Below the pieces are notes generated by a model. It was not told where the DNA came from, ran no database searches, and saw only the letters and a program-made list of their open reading frames with translations. Source: an uncultured Pelagibacteraceae bacterium (GTDB lineage: Bacteria; Pseudomonadota; Alphaproteobacteria; Pelagibacterales; Pelagibacteraceae). From it: 64,000 nucleotides of DNA. Below, one piece after another: positions 24,896-33,506 of the stretch. The stretch spans positions 1 through 64,000 of the forward strand of contig CACKMS010000003.1 in the NCBI GenBank assembly GCA_902601315.1, given 5' to 3'. Every line of letters begins with the position of its first letter. The stretch's first letter is position 1. The position numbers and the translations under genes were made by a program.

Positions 24896-26290
24896 ATGTC
24901 AGCAAATCTTTCCGCAACCTTTTACTTAATTTCTGGGATTTTATTTATTTTAGCACTGAGGGGTTTATCTTCACCGGAAACTTCAAGACAAGGGAATTAT
25001 TTTGGAATTGCAGGTATGGCGATTGCAATTATTGTAACTTTCTTGTCAGTTGGAAATTTTGGCTCTGGCTTTATTTATGTTTTGATTTTTTTAGCAATTG
25101 GAGGATCTATAGGTGCATTTATAGCATTTAAAATTCCGATGACTGCAATGCCTGAGCTTGTTGCAGGATTTCACAGCTTAGTTGGTCTAGCCGCTGTTTT
25201 TGTTGCAATATCAGCATTTTTAAATCCAGAAGCTTTCAATCTTGGCAGCATAGGAAACATAAAACTTGCAAGTTTAATTGAAATGTCCTTAGGAGCTGCT
25301 ATTGGAGCAATTACATTTTCTGGTTCAATTATAGCATTTTTAAAGCTTAGAGGAATAATGTCTGGAGCGCCTATAACTTTTAAGGGTCAGCATTTTATTA
25401 ATCTATTTATAGGATTAACAATCATCTTTTTAATTTACTATTTATGTAGAACTCAATCATCAAATATTTTTTGGACAATTGTAGCTATTTCTTTTTTAGT
25501 CGGAGTTTTGCTTATTATTCCAATCGGAGGAGCAGATATGCCAGTAGTAATTTCTATGCTAAATTCCTATTCAGGTTGGGCTGCAGCTGGTATTGGATTT
25601 ACATTAGAAAATACAGCTTTAATTATTACAGGTGCTTTAGTTGGATCTTCTGGGGCTATACTTTCATATATAATGTGCAAAGGAATGAATAGATCATTCT
25701 TTAATGTAATTCTAGGCGGGTGGGGTGCAACAGATCAAGCATCATCTGCTCAAAGTAAAGAGCAAAAACCAACAAAAAGCGGTAATGCTGATGATGCAGC
25801 TTTTTTGATGAAGAATGCATCTTCTGTAATTATTGTGCCTGGTTATGGTATGGCTGTGGCTCAAGCACAACATGCATTAAGAGAAATGGTTGACGCATTG
25901 AAAAAAAATGGCGTAAAAGTTTCTTATGCAATTCATCCAGTAGCTGGAAGAATGCCTGGACATATGAATGTATTATTAGCAGAGGCAAATGTTCCTTATG
26001 ACGAGGTATTTGAATTAGAGGAAATAAATAATGATTTTGCAAACTGTGATGTAGCTTACGTAATTGGAGCAAATGATGTAACTAACCCAGTAGCGAAATC
26101 AGATCCACAAAGTCCTATATATGGTATGCCAGTTTTAGATGTGGAAAAAAGTAAGTCAGTTTTATTTGTAAAAAGAAGTTTATCACCAGGATATGCTGGT
26201 ATTGATAACGATCTTTTTTATAGAGATAATACTCTAATGTTATTTGCGGATGCAAAAAAAATGACTGAAGAAATTGTTAAAAATCTTTAA
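24896..26290 (+). CDS. pntB: NAD(P) transhydrogenase subunit beta
   Basis: 464 residues. The first 270 form about eight to nine membrane spans (dII). The soluble NADP(H) domain (dIII) begins near residue 300 with IIVPGYGMAVAQAQH and includes HPVAGRMPGHMNVLLAEA and IGANDVTNP, all well conserved. It ends the 5S-rpmJ-coxIV-pnt run. A downstream convergent pseudogene begins 32 bp away; no hairpin terminator is visible between them. Confidence 0.95.
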   Translation: MSANLSATFYLISGILFILALRGLSSPETSRQGNYFGIAGMAIAIIVTFLSVGNFGSGFIYVLIFLAIGGSIGAFIAFKIPMTAMPELVAGFHSLVGLAAVFVAISAFLNPEAFNLGSIGNIKLASLIEMSLGAAIGAITFSGSIIAFLKLRGIMSGAPITFKGQHFINLFIGLTIIFLIYYLCRTQSSNIFWTIVAISFLVGVLLIIPIGGADMPVVISMLNSYSGWAAAGIGFTLENTALIITGALVGSSGAILSYIMCKGMNRSFFNVILGGWGATDQASSAQSKEQKPTKSGNADDAAFLMKNASSVIIVPGYGMAVAQAQHALREMVDALKKNGVKVSYAIHPVAGRMPGHMNVLLAEANVPYDEVFELEEINNDFANCDVAYVIGANDVTNPVAKSDPQSPIYGMPVLDVEKSKSVLFVKRSLSPGYAGIDNDLFYRDNTLMLFADAKKMTEEIVKNL

Positions 26291-26322
26291 AATTTAGTTA
26301 GTCAATGGAAATAAAATATTTA

Positions 26323-27180
26323 TTAATATTTAAACCATTCATCCCTATAACTCAAATTTTTAATAAGTTCTTTATTAAATACCGATCCAAAGAATAAGTA
26401 TTTTTTTTTCTCTTTATTAAATTTAGAATTTTCATAATCTACACCATGAAAACTTTTATGCGTATTAACCCAAGCAACAATAGAATTCGGCAAATATTCA
26501 ATTTTATTGTAATCATCAAAATCAGATCTTTTAAAACTTAAATAATTCTTAAGATCTGATTTTTTAACATTTATATGATTTTTTGGTTTGAACAAAGAAG
26601 TTCCATTAAATGAATATTTTTTATTTTCTGGTAGATAGAACAAGACATCAATGACTTCGTGAGACGTATGCAAATGAGGATCAAGTGCAAAATCCAAACG
26701 CTCTCTTTTTAAATAATGGCAAAAATATTTGTATGATTGGTTATCAATTAATTTATAGTTTGCAAAATAGTTAATATTTCTTTTACTAATTTCCTCATCA
26801 AAAATAAACATCAGTTTTTTTAGTATATAATTTGTCAGATAATAGAGTTCAAAAATAAATGCTCCTAACTCCATTAATATTATCATTTCATTTTTATCAT
26901 TTTTGTTTAAATTCGTTATTATTTCATCAATTTTCAAATAAACGTCATTAGTATTATCATCAGGCTTTAAAACAGAATTTCTATTAAAAAATTCATCAAC
27001 TTAATTTAGATACTGTAATAATGATTTGTAATCTTCTTCTGGAATAACTTTATTGATATAGATATAGTTTATATAGCTATTTGTTACATTAATATTTTTA
27101 AAAGTTTCATCTATATGGTCGTAACACTTTTTTGAAAAAAAACTTGTTTGTAATTTTTTTTTTTTAAAAAACCTTATCAC
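26323..27180 (-). pseudogene. 2OG-oxygenase-like gene interrupted by an in-frame stop
   Basis: A GTG at 27178-27180 opens a minus-strand frame (MIRFFKKKKL) that reads to a TAA at 27001-27003 after YKSLLQYLN. The same frame then continues without a shift (VDEFFNRNSVLKPDD) for another 225 codons to 26323. The two parts look like one protein: YINKVIPEEDYKSLL is a typical opening of 2OG-Fe(II) oxygenases, and the second part has PHLHTSHEVIDVLFYL, an FNGTSLF turn, and SFHGVDY. The usual HxD is HTS here. Either a nonsense mutation broke it, or the second part is translated separately from TTG 26937. Confidence 0.6.
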
Positions 27181-27231
27181 TAGAAAGAAATTTAAACTAT
27201 ATTTACCATTTATAAAATATAAATATTGAAT

Positions 27232-27308
27232 TGGTTGCGGGGGACGGATTTGAACCGCCGACCTCAAGGTTATGAGCCTTGCGAGCTACCAGGCTGCTCC
27301 ACCCCGCG
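27232..27308 (-). tRNA. Initiator tRNA-fMet (CAU)
   Basis: 77 nt on the minus strand. The acceptor strand 5'-CGCGGGG pairs with CCCCGC and leaves the C1:A72 mismatch that marks initiator tRNA. The anticodon loop is CTCATAA with CAAGG/CCTTG stem, and 3' CCA is encoded. It begins 4 bp after the rpsU stop on the same strand, so it is very probably processed from the rpsU transcript. Confidence 0.95.
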
Positions 27309-27312
27309 ATAA

Positions 27313-27507
27313 TTAAATCCTATTTTTGAGTTTGTTAAGTTTTTTAACTCTCTTAATGTTTTCTTGGAGAATTCTTTTTTTCTTTTCTGATGGTTTTTCA
27401 TAAGTATTTTTGAGTTTAATAACTTTAAAAAAACCATCACGCTGAAGCTTTCTTTTCAAAACTCTCAGTGCTTGTTCAACATTATTATCCTTAACTTCTA
27501 TCTTAAT
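27313..27507 (-). CDS. rpsU: 30S ribosomal protein S21 (AUU start proposed)
   Basis: Taking the codon at 27505-27507 (ATT) as start gives 64 residues: (M)KIEVKDNNVEQALRVLKRKL..., which lines up position by position with alphaproteobacterial S21 N-termini of the type M-x-V-x-V-R-DNNV. A GGAGG Shine-Dalgarno sits 5 nt upstream of this ATT. The only upstream start-like codon in frame, TTG 27519, would place that GGAGG inside the coding region. S21 is part of the small subunit platform. tRNA-fMet follows after 4 bp. Confidence 0.85.
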   Translation of the reverse strand: MKIEVKDNNVEQALRVLKRKLQRDGFFKVIKLKNTYEKPSEKKKRILQENIKRVKKLNKLKNRI

Positions 27508-27512
27508 AACAA

Positions 27513-27517
27513 CCTCC
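27513..27517 (-). promoter_or_regulatory. Strong Shine-Dalgarno GGAGG that defines the rpsU start
   Basis: GGAGG on the minus strand, followed by TTGTT and then ATT AAG ATA. Purine-rich SD sequences this complete are rare in the window, so it is good evidence that initiation occurs at the ATT codon 27505-27507. Confidence 0.65.
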
Positions 27518-27567
27518 AAAAAGTGGCATTAGTTATCACTTTATAATTTATATGTCTATTATTCATT

Positions 27568-28137
27568 TTATTTTATGTTTTGTGCTTTTTCTTTCTCTTT
27601 TCTCTCTCTCTTAATTCGTCTTTCTGCCTTTTCTATCGCTTCCACAAGTTCTTTTTGAGAAAATAATCCCATAGCAACAGGATCTTTTGCATTGAGATTA
27701 CTAAAGTTCCAATAACTTTTATTTCTAATAGCTGTGACCGAGTTTTTTGTAACCCCAACTAACTTTGCAATTTGAGAATCTTTTAAAATACTATGTTGTT
27801 TAATCAACCAAAGAGCCGAATCTGGCTTATCTTGACGTTTTGATAATGGTACATATTTTTTAATTTTCTTCTCTGTATTCTCAATTTCAACATCAATTGT
27901 TTTTAAATTTAATGGTCTGTTGTTATCCTCAGATGATAAATTAATATCTTCTCTAGTAAGTTGACCAGACATAATTGGGTTATATCCAACTATACCTTTT
28001 GCAACTTCCCCATCAGCTATTCCTTGAACTTCTACCTCGTGAAGTTTGCAAAATTCTGCAATTTGTTTAAATGTAAGTGTAGTGTTTTCAACCAACCAAA
28101 CAGCAGTTGCCATTGGCATTAAAGGTGCATTAGACAT
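27568..28137 (-). CDS. trcR: DUF1013 / TrcR-like cell-cycle transcriptional regulator
   Basis: 189 residues beginning [19 protein letters not shown], the highly conserved opening of the DUF1013 family, known in Caulobacter as TrcR. Two helix-turn-helix-like repeats are visible: LTFKQIAEFCKLHEVEVQGI (about 22-41) and LKDSQIAKLVGVTKNSVTAI (about 115-134), each followed by a short basic stretch. In alphaproteobacteria it is an RNA-polymerase-associated regulator. The start codon overlaps the rpmE stop by one base. Confidence 0.85.
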   Translation of the reverse strand: MSNAPLMPMATAVWLVENTTLTFKQIAEFCKLHEVEVQGIADGEVAKGIVGYNPIMSGQLTREDINLSSEDNNRPLNLKTIDVEIENTEKKIKKYVPLSKRQDKPDSALWLIKQHSILKDSQIAKLVGVTKNSVTAIRNKSYWNFSNLNAKDPVAMGLFSQKELVEAIEKAERRIKRERKEKEKAQNIK

Positions 28138-28367
28138 TAATTACTTTTCTCGGATCTAAAATTTTGGAACTTTTTATTGAATTTACTTATTCTACCTTTA
28201 TCTAATATCTTCTGCTTTCCACCTGTCCAAGCAGCATGCGATTTAGGATCAATTTCTAACTTAAGAACTTCCCCTTCAGATCCCCATGTAGATTTAGTTT
28301 CAAATTGAGATCCATCGGTCATTTCAACTTTAATTGTGTGGTAGTTAGGATGCAAATTTTTTTTCAT
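28137..28367 (-). CDS. rpmE: 50S ribosomal protein L31
   Basis: 76 residues: [26 protein letters not shown], and the C-terminal [10 protein letters not shown] are L31 landmarks. The zinc-binding Cys residues of the C+ form are absent. It sits before trcR, an arrangement common in alphaproteobacteria. Confidence 0.92.
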   Translation of the reverse strand: MKKNLHPNYHTIKVEMTDGSQFETKSTWGSEGEVLKLEIDPKSHAAWTGGKQKILDKGRISKFNKKFQNFRSEKSN

Positions 28368-28404
28368 AGAAATCGGTTTATAGCAAAAGTAATCTTTAAA
28401 ACAA

Positions 28405-29151
28405 TTAAAAGTTTTTTATTTTTTCAAGCATTTTTTGGTAAATATTACTGTTTGAAGCCCTTATATCTATAGCTTCATCTCCGAAATTGCTAATGTCACT
28501 AACTTTGCCCCCCGCCTCATCAATAATTAAAACACCAGCTGCAATATCCCATATATTAATTTTGTTATAAAAAAAACCATCCAATCTTCCAGATCCTACA
28601 TATGCCAAATCAAGAGCTGCACATCCAGTATTTCTCATATTTAAATTGGGTGTTGCAAATTTTACCCCATAATTATTAGAGGAAAATAAGCATTCTTCCA
28701 AATCACTTTTACTAGAAACCCTTACTCTATGATTGTTAAAATATGCTCCACTGTTTTTCTCTGCATAGAACATTTCATTTTTAATTGGATCAAAAATTAA
28801 GCCAGATTTCAATTCACCATTAATCCTGAGAGCTATTGATATGGCAAAATGAGGAATTCCATGCATAAAATTAATTGTTCCGTCTATTGGATCAATTATC
28901 CAACAAGAATCTTCATTTGAATTTTTAATTTTCCCTGTTTCCTCCGTAATAAAAGAGTAATTTTTTTTTCCTTTTGAGAGTTCTTCAATTAAAATTTTTT
29001 CTACTTTTTTATCTGTCTTAGTTACATAGTCTCTTGGACCTTTTTTAGATACTTGTAAATTTTCTACTTCACCAAAATCCCTTATAATTACTTTAGAAGC
29101 CTTTTCACAAGCTTTAATCATAATATTTAAATTTGGAGAAATTGAATTCAT
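28405..29151 (-). CDS. suhB: Inositol monophosphatase family protein
   Basis: 248 residues from ATG 29151; an in-frame TTG precedes it by one codon. Metal-binding motifs are EETG and [12 protein letters not shown] (near 85-96), with the second [15 protein letters not shown] near the C-terminus. The family hydrolyses inositol or related phosphates, and SuhB also takes part in rRNA antitermination in enterobacteria. It follows efp with a 3 bp gap. Confidence 0.88.
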   Translation of the reverse strand: MNSISPNLNIMIKACEKASKVIIRDFGEVENLQVSKKGPRDYVTKTDKKVEKILIEELSKGKKNYSFITEETGKIKNSNEDSCWIIDPIDGTINFMHGIPHFAISIALRINGELKSGLIFDPIKNEMFYAEKNSGAYFNNHRVRVSSKSDLEECLFSSNNYGVKFATPNLNMRNTGCAALDLAYVGSGRLDGFFYNKINIWDIAAGVLIIDEAGGKVSDISNFGDEAIDIRASNSNIYQKMLEKIKNF

Positions 29152-29154
29152 CAA

Positions 29155-29715
29155 TTAAACCTTTTTTACATATTCAATTGTTCTTGTATCAACAATTATT
29201 TCATCTTCGCTTTCTATAAATGGAGGAACTTGAATAATCAAACCATTATCGAGAGTTGCTGGCTTATAAGAAGATGAAACTGTTTGACCTTTTATTGCCG
29301 CATCAGTCGTTTCAATTCTACTTTTTATTTGATTGGGCAGATTAACACTTAAAGGCGTGTCATCATGGAAATTTATTGTTACCTCTAAATTTTCTGTTAA
29401 CATTTTTCCTTTATCTCCAACAATTTCTTTTTTAATATTAATCTGCTCAAAACTTTCTGGATTCATAAAAAAATAATCTTTTTCATCATCATAAAGATAA
29501 TTAAATTTTATCTCCTCCAATAATGCTTTTTCTACAGTTTCGTTAGATCTAAATCTTTCATTAAGTTTTGTATTCTTATTTAAACTTTTCATTTCTACTT
29601 GTGCAAATGCCCCACCTTTGCCAGGTTTTACATGTTGTGTTTTTAAGACTTCCCATAAATCATCTTTATATTCTAATATCATACCAACTCTTATTTCAGT
29701 TGCGTTTATTTTCAT
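29155..29715 (-). CDS. efp: Translation elongation factor P
   Basis: 186 residues, the standard length. The N-terminal KOW-like domain begins MKINATEIRVGMILEYKDDL; K33 in KPGKGGAF is the tip residue that is lysylated in some bacteria. The C-terminal OB domain contains GQTVSSSYKPATLDNGL. It relieves ribosome stalling at proline runs. Its start overlaps the thiE stop by 4 bp. Confidence 0.95.
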   Translation of the reverse strand: MKINATEIRVGMILEYKDDLWEVLKTQHVKPGKGGAFAQVEMKSLNKNTKLNERFRSNETVEKALLEEIKFNYLYDDEKDYFFMNPESFEQINIKKEIVGDKGKMLTENLEVTINFHDDTPLSVNLPNQIKSRIETTDAAIKGQTVSSSYKPATLDNGLIIQVPPFIESEDEIIVDTRTIEYVKKV

Positions 29716-30329
29716 TTTAATCTTTCTATTGCTTCGTATGGTTTGTATTTATTATTATTCCAAATGTAGCCTGAGATAGCTAAAAAGTTCGCTTTGTTCA
29801 ACAAAAGTTTTCTATAGTTTTTTTCGTTGATACCGCCAATTGCTACAATAGGATTGTCACTAAATTTTTTTATTTTTTTTAAAGTACTTAGTTTTGCTCT
29901 AAATTTTACTTTTTTTGTTTTTGTTTTAAAAAAAGCACCAATAGCAATATAATTTGCTCCATTTATCAAAGCTTTTTTTGCTAATCTAATTGAATTATGG
30001 CAAGTAATTCCGATTATTTTATTCTTTAAAATTTTTTTTGCTTCAATGATGCTCATATCTTTTTGACCCAAATGGCAACCATCTGCATTGACCTTTAAAG
30101 CAAGAATTGGATCATCATTCACTAAAAATTTAACACCATATTTTCTGCAGATCTTGATTATTTTTTTTGAAATTAAAATTTTTTTAGAAAGATTTTCATT
30201 TTTTAATCTTAATTGAAAAAAACTTACCTTTTTTGATTTAAAAACGAGTTCTAGAGAGTTATAAAATATATTATTGGGTATTTTTGCGGGAGAGATTAAA
30301 TAAACAAATTTTTTATTTTTAATTTTCAA
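29712..30329 (-). CDS. thiE: Thiamine-phosphate synthase
   Basis: TTG 30329 is the likely start (LKIKNKKFVYLISP); it overlaps the aldolase stop by 11 bp, and the longer open frame would run through the aldolase C-terminus. 205 residues with the TIM-barrel landmarks FFQLRLKN, FLVNDDP, DGCHLGQKD, GITCHN, YIAIGAFFKTKTK and VAIGGI. It joins HMP-PP and thiazole phosphate to thiamine phosphate. thiD is at 49312; no thiC is in the window, in keeping with the known dependence of SAR11 on an external pyrimidine precursor. Confidence 0.88.
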   Translation of the reverse strand: MKIKNKKFVYLISPAKIPNNIFYNSLELVFKSKKVSFFQLRLKNENLSKKILISKKIIKICRKYGVKFLVNDDPILALKVNADGCHLGQKDMSIIEAKKILKNKIIGITCHNSIRLAKKALINGANYIAIGAFFKTKTKKVKFRAKLSTLKKIKKFSDNPIVAIGGINEKNYRKLLLNKANFLAISGYIWNNNKYKPYEAIERLK

Positions 30330-31326
30330 GACTTTCTGACCACTTCCCTTGTGCTGCCAAAGTACACATTTTAGCTCTATGATCAAACACTTCTTGAGTT
30401 CCTTTGATATTGTTTATGTCTTTAGACCAAAACTTTAAAGCACTTTGTTGAAGAGCTCTTCCATATGAGTAGGTCATAATAAAACTTGAATCATTTTTAA
30501 CATTTATTTGATTAAGATTATTTGTCGCCTCGACCTCCGTCTGTCCACCAGATAAAAATGCAACACCAGGAACTTCAGAGGGTACATTATTTTTTAAACA
30601 TTCTAATGTCATTTCAGCTACTTCGTTATTAGAAATTGTCTCATTCGAATTTGTTCCTGGAAGAATCATATTAGGTTTTAAAATTGTGCCTTTCAAATCA
30701 ACTTTATTTATATCCAATTCTTCATAGCACCTTTTAATAACTTCAGATGTTTTATTAAAACAATCTTTTGCTGAGTGTTTTCCGTCCATTAAAACTTCAG
30801 GTTCTACAATTGGCACCATACCAGCTTCTTGCGCTAGCGCAGCGTATCTGGCTAGAGCATGAGCATTAGCTGTCATTGATAACTTACTTGGATATTCTTC
30901 AGAGATAACATAAACACCTCTCCATTTTGTAAATCTAGCACCAAGTTGATAATAATCTTTCAATCTTTCTCTTAAACCATCTAATCCCTCAGTAATTTTT
31001 TCTTCTTTAGATCCTGCTAAAGTTTTTGCACCTGTATCTACTTTTATTCCTGGCAAAACTCCACTTTCAGAAATTAATTCTGGTATAGATTTATTTTGAG
31101 AAGTATTTTGTCTAATTGTTTCATCATACAATATCACACCACCTATACATTCTTTCATTGAAGTTGATGAAAAAAGTGTTTCTCTGAAGATTAATCTATT
31201 TTTTTCAGTAGACTCTACATTTACTGATTCTAATCTTTTTTTCATAGTCCCAGTGCTTTCATCAGCCGCAAGAATTCCTTTTCCGTTTTGAAGAATTTTT
31301 TCTGCTATTTTGTATAATTCAGACAT
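30319..31326 (-). CDS. Class I fructose-bisphosphate aldolase
   Basis: 335 residues of the eukaryote-like class I type: GILAADESTGTMKKR near the N-terminus, GVILYDETIRQ, PIVEPEVLMDG, and LKGTILKPNMILPG with the Schiff-base lysine. It needs no metal. It cleaves fructose 1,6-bisphosphate in glycolysis and works with gap and pgk immediately upstream, probably in one transcript starting before tkt. Confidence 0.93.
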   Translation of the reverse strand: MSELYKIAEKILQNGKGILAADESTGTMKKRLESVNVESTEKNRLIFRETLFSSTSMKECIGGVILYDETIRQNTSQNKSIPELISESGVLPGIKVDTGAKTLAGSKEEKITEGLDGLRERLKDYYQLGARFTKWRGVYVISEEYPSKLSMTANAHALARYAALAQEAGMVPIVEPEVLMDGKHSAKDCFNKTSEVIKRCYEELDINKVDLKGTILKPNMILPGTNSNETISNNEVAEMTLECLKNNVPSEVPGVAFLSGGQTEVEATNNLNQINVKNDSSFIMTYSYGRALQQSALKFWSKDINNIKGTQEVFDHRAKMCTLAAQGKWSESLEN

Positions 31327-32499
31327 TTAATTAAGCGCCCTTATACCAGGAAGAATTTTTCCTTCAAGATATTCTAAAAATGCTCCACCAGCAGTTGAGA
31401 CAAAATTAAATTTGTTTTTAATTTTTATGGAGTTGATAACAGAAACTGTATCTCCACCACCAATAACAGAATAAATCTCTCCTTGTTTATTTCCTATATA
31501 TTTTGCTATTTCTAAACTTCCTTTTGAAAAATTAGGATTTTCAAAATATCCCAATGGACCATTCCAAAATATGGTTGAGGAATTATCGATTACTCTTTTA
31601 ATATTTTGTATCGTTTTTGAACCTACATCAAGTATCATATCGTCATTTTCTATTTGATTTAATGATTTTTGAATAGAATCATCTTCAAGGCTTTTTCCAA
31701 CTTTAACATCCTCAGGGAAATATATTTTACAACTATTAGTTTCTATTTCAGAAAAAATTTTTTCAATTATTTTTTCTGAATTTCTTTCAAATAATGAGGC
31801 TCCTATATTGTAACCTTTGTATTTTAAAATGTTATTGGCCATAGCTCCAACAATTACAAAATTATCAAATTTAGGTATTAGGTTTTTTATAATGTCTACT
31901 TTTGTAGATATCTTTGATCCACCAATTATACAAGTAATTGGCTTTTTAATTTCTGTTGTAATTTTTTTAAGAGCTTCAACTTCTGAATTGATCTGAAGTC
32001 CACTATAAGATGGTATAAATTTTGTAATACTTGTAACTGAAGCATGCTCTCTGTGTGAACATGAAAATGCATCATTTACATAAATGTCCCCAAGTTTTGC
32101 TAATTGTTCAGAAAATTTTTCACTGTTATTCTCTTCTTCTGGGTAAAATCTAATATTTTCTAAAATTATTAATTTTTCATTAGCACCTTTAAATAATTTA
32201 TTTTTTTTTAAATTAAAAATATTTGCCTTCTCTAGTTTGACATTTTCATTAAAATGTGAACTTAAATTATCTCTTATTGGTTGAAGAGATAGTCCACTCT
32301 TAAATTTTCCTTTTGGCCTTCCAACATGAGAAATTATAATTATTTTTGCATTTTTTGATAAAAGAAAATTAATTGTTGGAATAATTTTATCTATTCTATT
32401 TGTATCTATTATTTTTCCATCCAAAATTGGAACATTTAAATCTAATCTTAAAAGTACTATTCGATTATTTAAATTTTCTAAATCTCTTATGGATTTCAT
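31327..32499 (-). CDS. pgk: Phosphoglycerate kinase
   Basis: ATG 32499 (MKSIRDLENLNNRIVLLRLDLN) is the start; it overlaps the gap stop (ATGA). 390 residues with the N-domain RLDLNVPI, SHVGRPKG, LENIRFYPEEE, NDAFSCSHREHAS, and the ATP-site segment SVIGGGDTV near the end. It catalyses the first substrate-level phosphorylation of glycolysis. Confidence 0.95.
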   Translation of the reverse strand: MKSIRDLENLNNRIVLLRLDLNVPILDGKIIDTNRIDKIIPTINFLLSKNAKIIIISHVGRPKGKFKSGLSLQPIRDNLSSHFNENVKLEKANIFNLKKNKLFKGANEKLIILENIRFYPEEENNSEKFSEQLAKLGDIYVNDAFSCSHREHASVTSITKFIPSYSGLQINSEVEALKKITTEIKKPITCIIGGSKISTKVDIIKNLIPKFDNFVIVGAMANNILKYKGYNIGASLFERNSEKIIEKIFSEIETNSCKIYFPEDVKVGKSLEDDSIQKSLNQIENDDMILDVGSKTIQNIKRVIDNSSTIFWNGPLGYFENPNFSKGSLEIAKYIGNKQGEIYSVIGGGDTVSVINSIKIKNKFNFVSTAGGAFLEYLEGKILPGIRALN

Positions 32500-33506
32500 C
32501 AATTGATTTTGCTTAAATATCTTGCAATATCGCACATTCTATTTGAAAAACCCCATTCATTGTCATACCATGCAGAAATTTTTCCCATTTTTGAACCAAC
32601 AACATTAGTTAGAGAACTATCTAATATTCCTGAAGAGCTATTATGGTTGAAATCTATTGATACTAATTTTTCTTTTGTGACATCTAAGATATTTTTTAGG
32701 TAAGAGTTTGATGCTTTTGAAAATGAATTATTTAATTTTTCTTTAGAAACAGTCTTTTTAACATTAAAAACAAACTCAACCAAAGATACATTGGGAGTTG
32801 GCACTCTCATAGCAATTCCCTCAAGCTTTCCTTTTAATGAAGGTATAATCTCTCCAATTGCATTAGAAGCACCAGTTGATGTTGGCACGATTGATTGGCT
32901 AGCAGATCTTGCTCGTCTTGGATCCTTATGCGAATTATCTAATATTCTTTGATCTGTCGTAAAAGCATGAATGGTTGTCATAAAACCATTTTGGATTATA
33001 AAATTTTTATTTATTACATCTGCAATAGGCGCAAGACAATTAGTTGTACATGATGCAGCTGAAATAATATTATCATTCTTTCCAATTTTTCTATGATTAA
33101 CGCCAAAAACAACTGTTTTATCTGCATTTTTGCACGGAGCTGATACTATGACTTTTTTTGCTCCATTTTTTAAATGTGGTATTAGTTTTTCTTTGGAATT
33201 GAATTTACCTGTGCACTCAAATACATAATCAACATTGTATTTTTTCCAATTTATGTCTTGAATATTTGAAAATTGTGAATATGAAATTTTTTCTTTATTT
33301 ATTTTGAAATAATTTGAATTAGATTTTATTTTAGCATTGAATTTACCATGAACTGAATCGTATTTTAGCAAGTTTGCGCAAAGCTCTGAGTCTGATCTAT
33401 TATTAATATGTTTAATTTGAATTTTGCCTTTATGATTTTCATAAATTGATCGAACAACCATTCTTCCGATCCGACCCATACCATTAATCCCAATTTTAAT
33501 TGGCAT
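32499..33506 (-). CDS. gap: Type I glyceraldehyde-3-phosphate dehydrogenase
   Basis: 335 residues. INGMGRIGRMV is the NAD site; SAASCTTNCLAP contains the catalytic cysteine; HAFTTDQ, SARSASQSIVPTSTGA and WYDNEWGFSNRM complete the family signature. It overlaps tkt upstream by 11 bp and pgk downstream by 1 bp. Confidence 0.95.
   Translation of the reverse strand: MPIKIGINGMGRIGRMVVRSIYENHKGKIQIKHINNRSDSELCANLLKYDSVHGKFNAKIKSNSNYFKINKEKISYSQFSNIQDINWKKYNVDYVFECTGKFNSKEKLIPHLKNGAKKVIVSAPCKNADKTVVFGVNHRKIGKNDNIISAASCTTNCLAPIADVINKNFIIQNGFMTTIHAFTTDQRILDNSHKDPRRARSASQSIVPTSTGASNAIGEIIPSLKGKLEGIAMRVPTPNVSLVEFVFNVKKTVSKEKLNNSFSKASNSYLKNILDVTKEKLVSIDFNHNSSSGILDSSLTNVVGSKMGKISAWYDNEWGFSNRMCDIARYLSKIN

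Noticed and set aside
26291-27235. Possible integration of a small element at the 3' end of tRNA-fMet
   Set aside because: I looked for a second copy of the tRNA 3' end near the far edge of the pseudogene (26290-26330) and found none; no integrase is present.
27181-27267. Upstream extension of the broken oxygenase frame to a start at 27267 (MRSAVQIRPPQP...)
   Set aside because: The first codons are the antisense reading of the 3' half of tRNA-fMet (27232-27308); a GTG at 27180, after the tRNA, is a better start.
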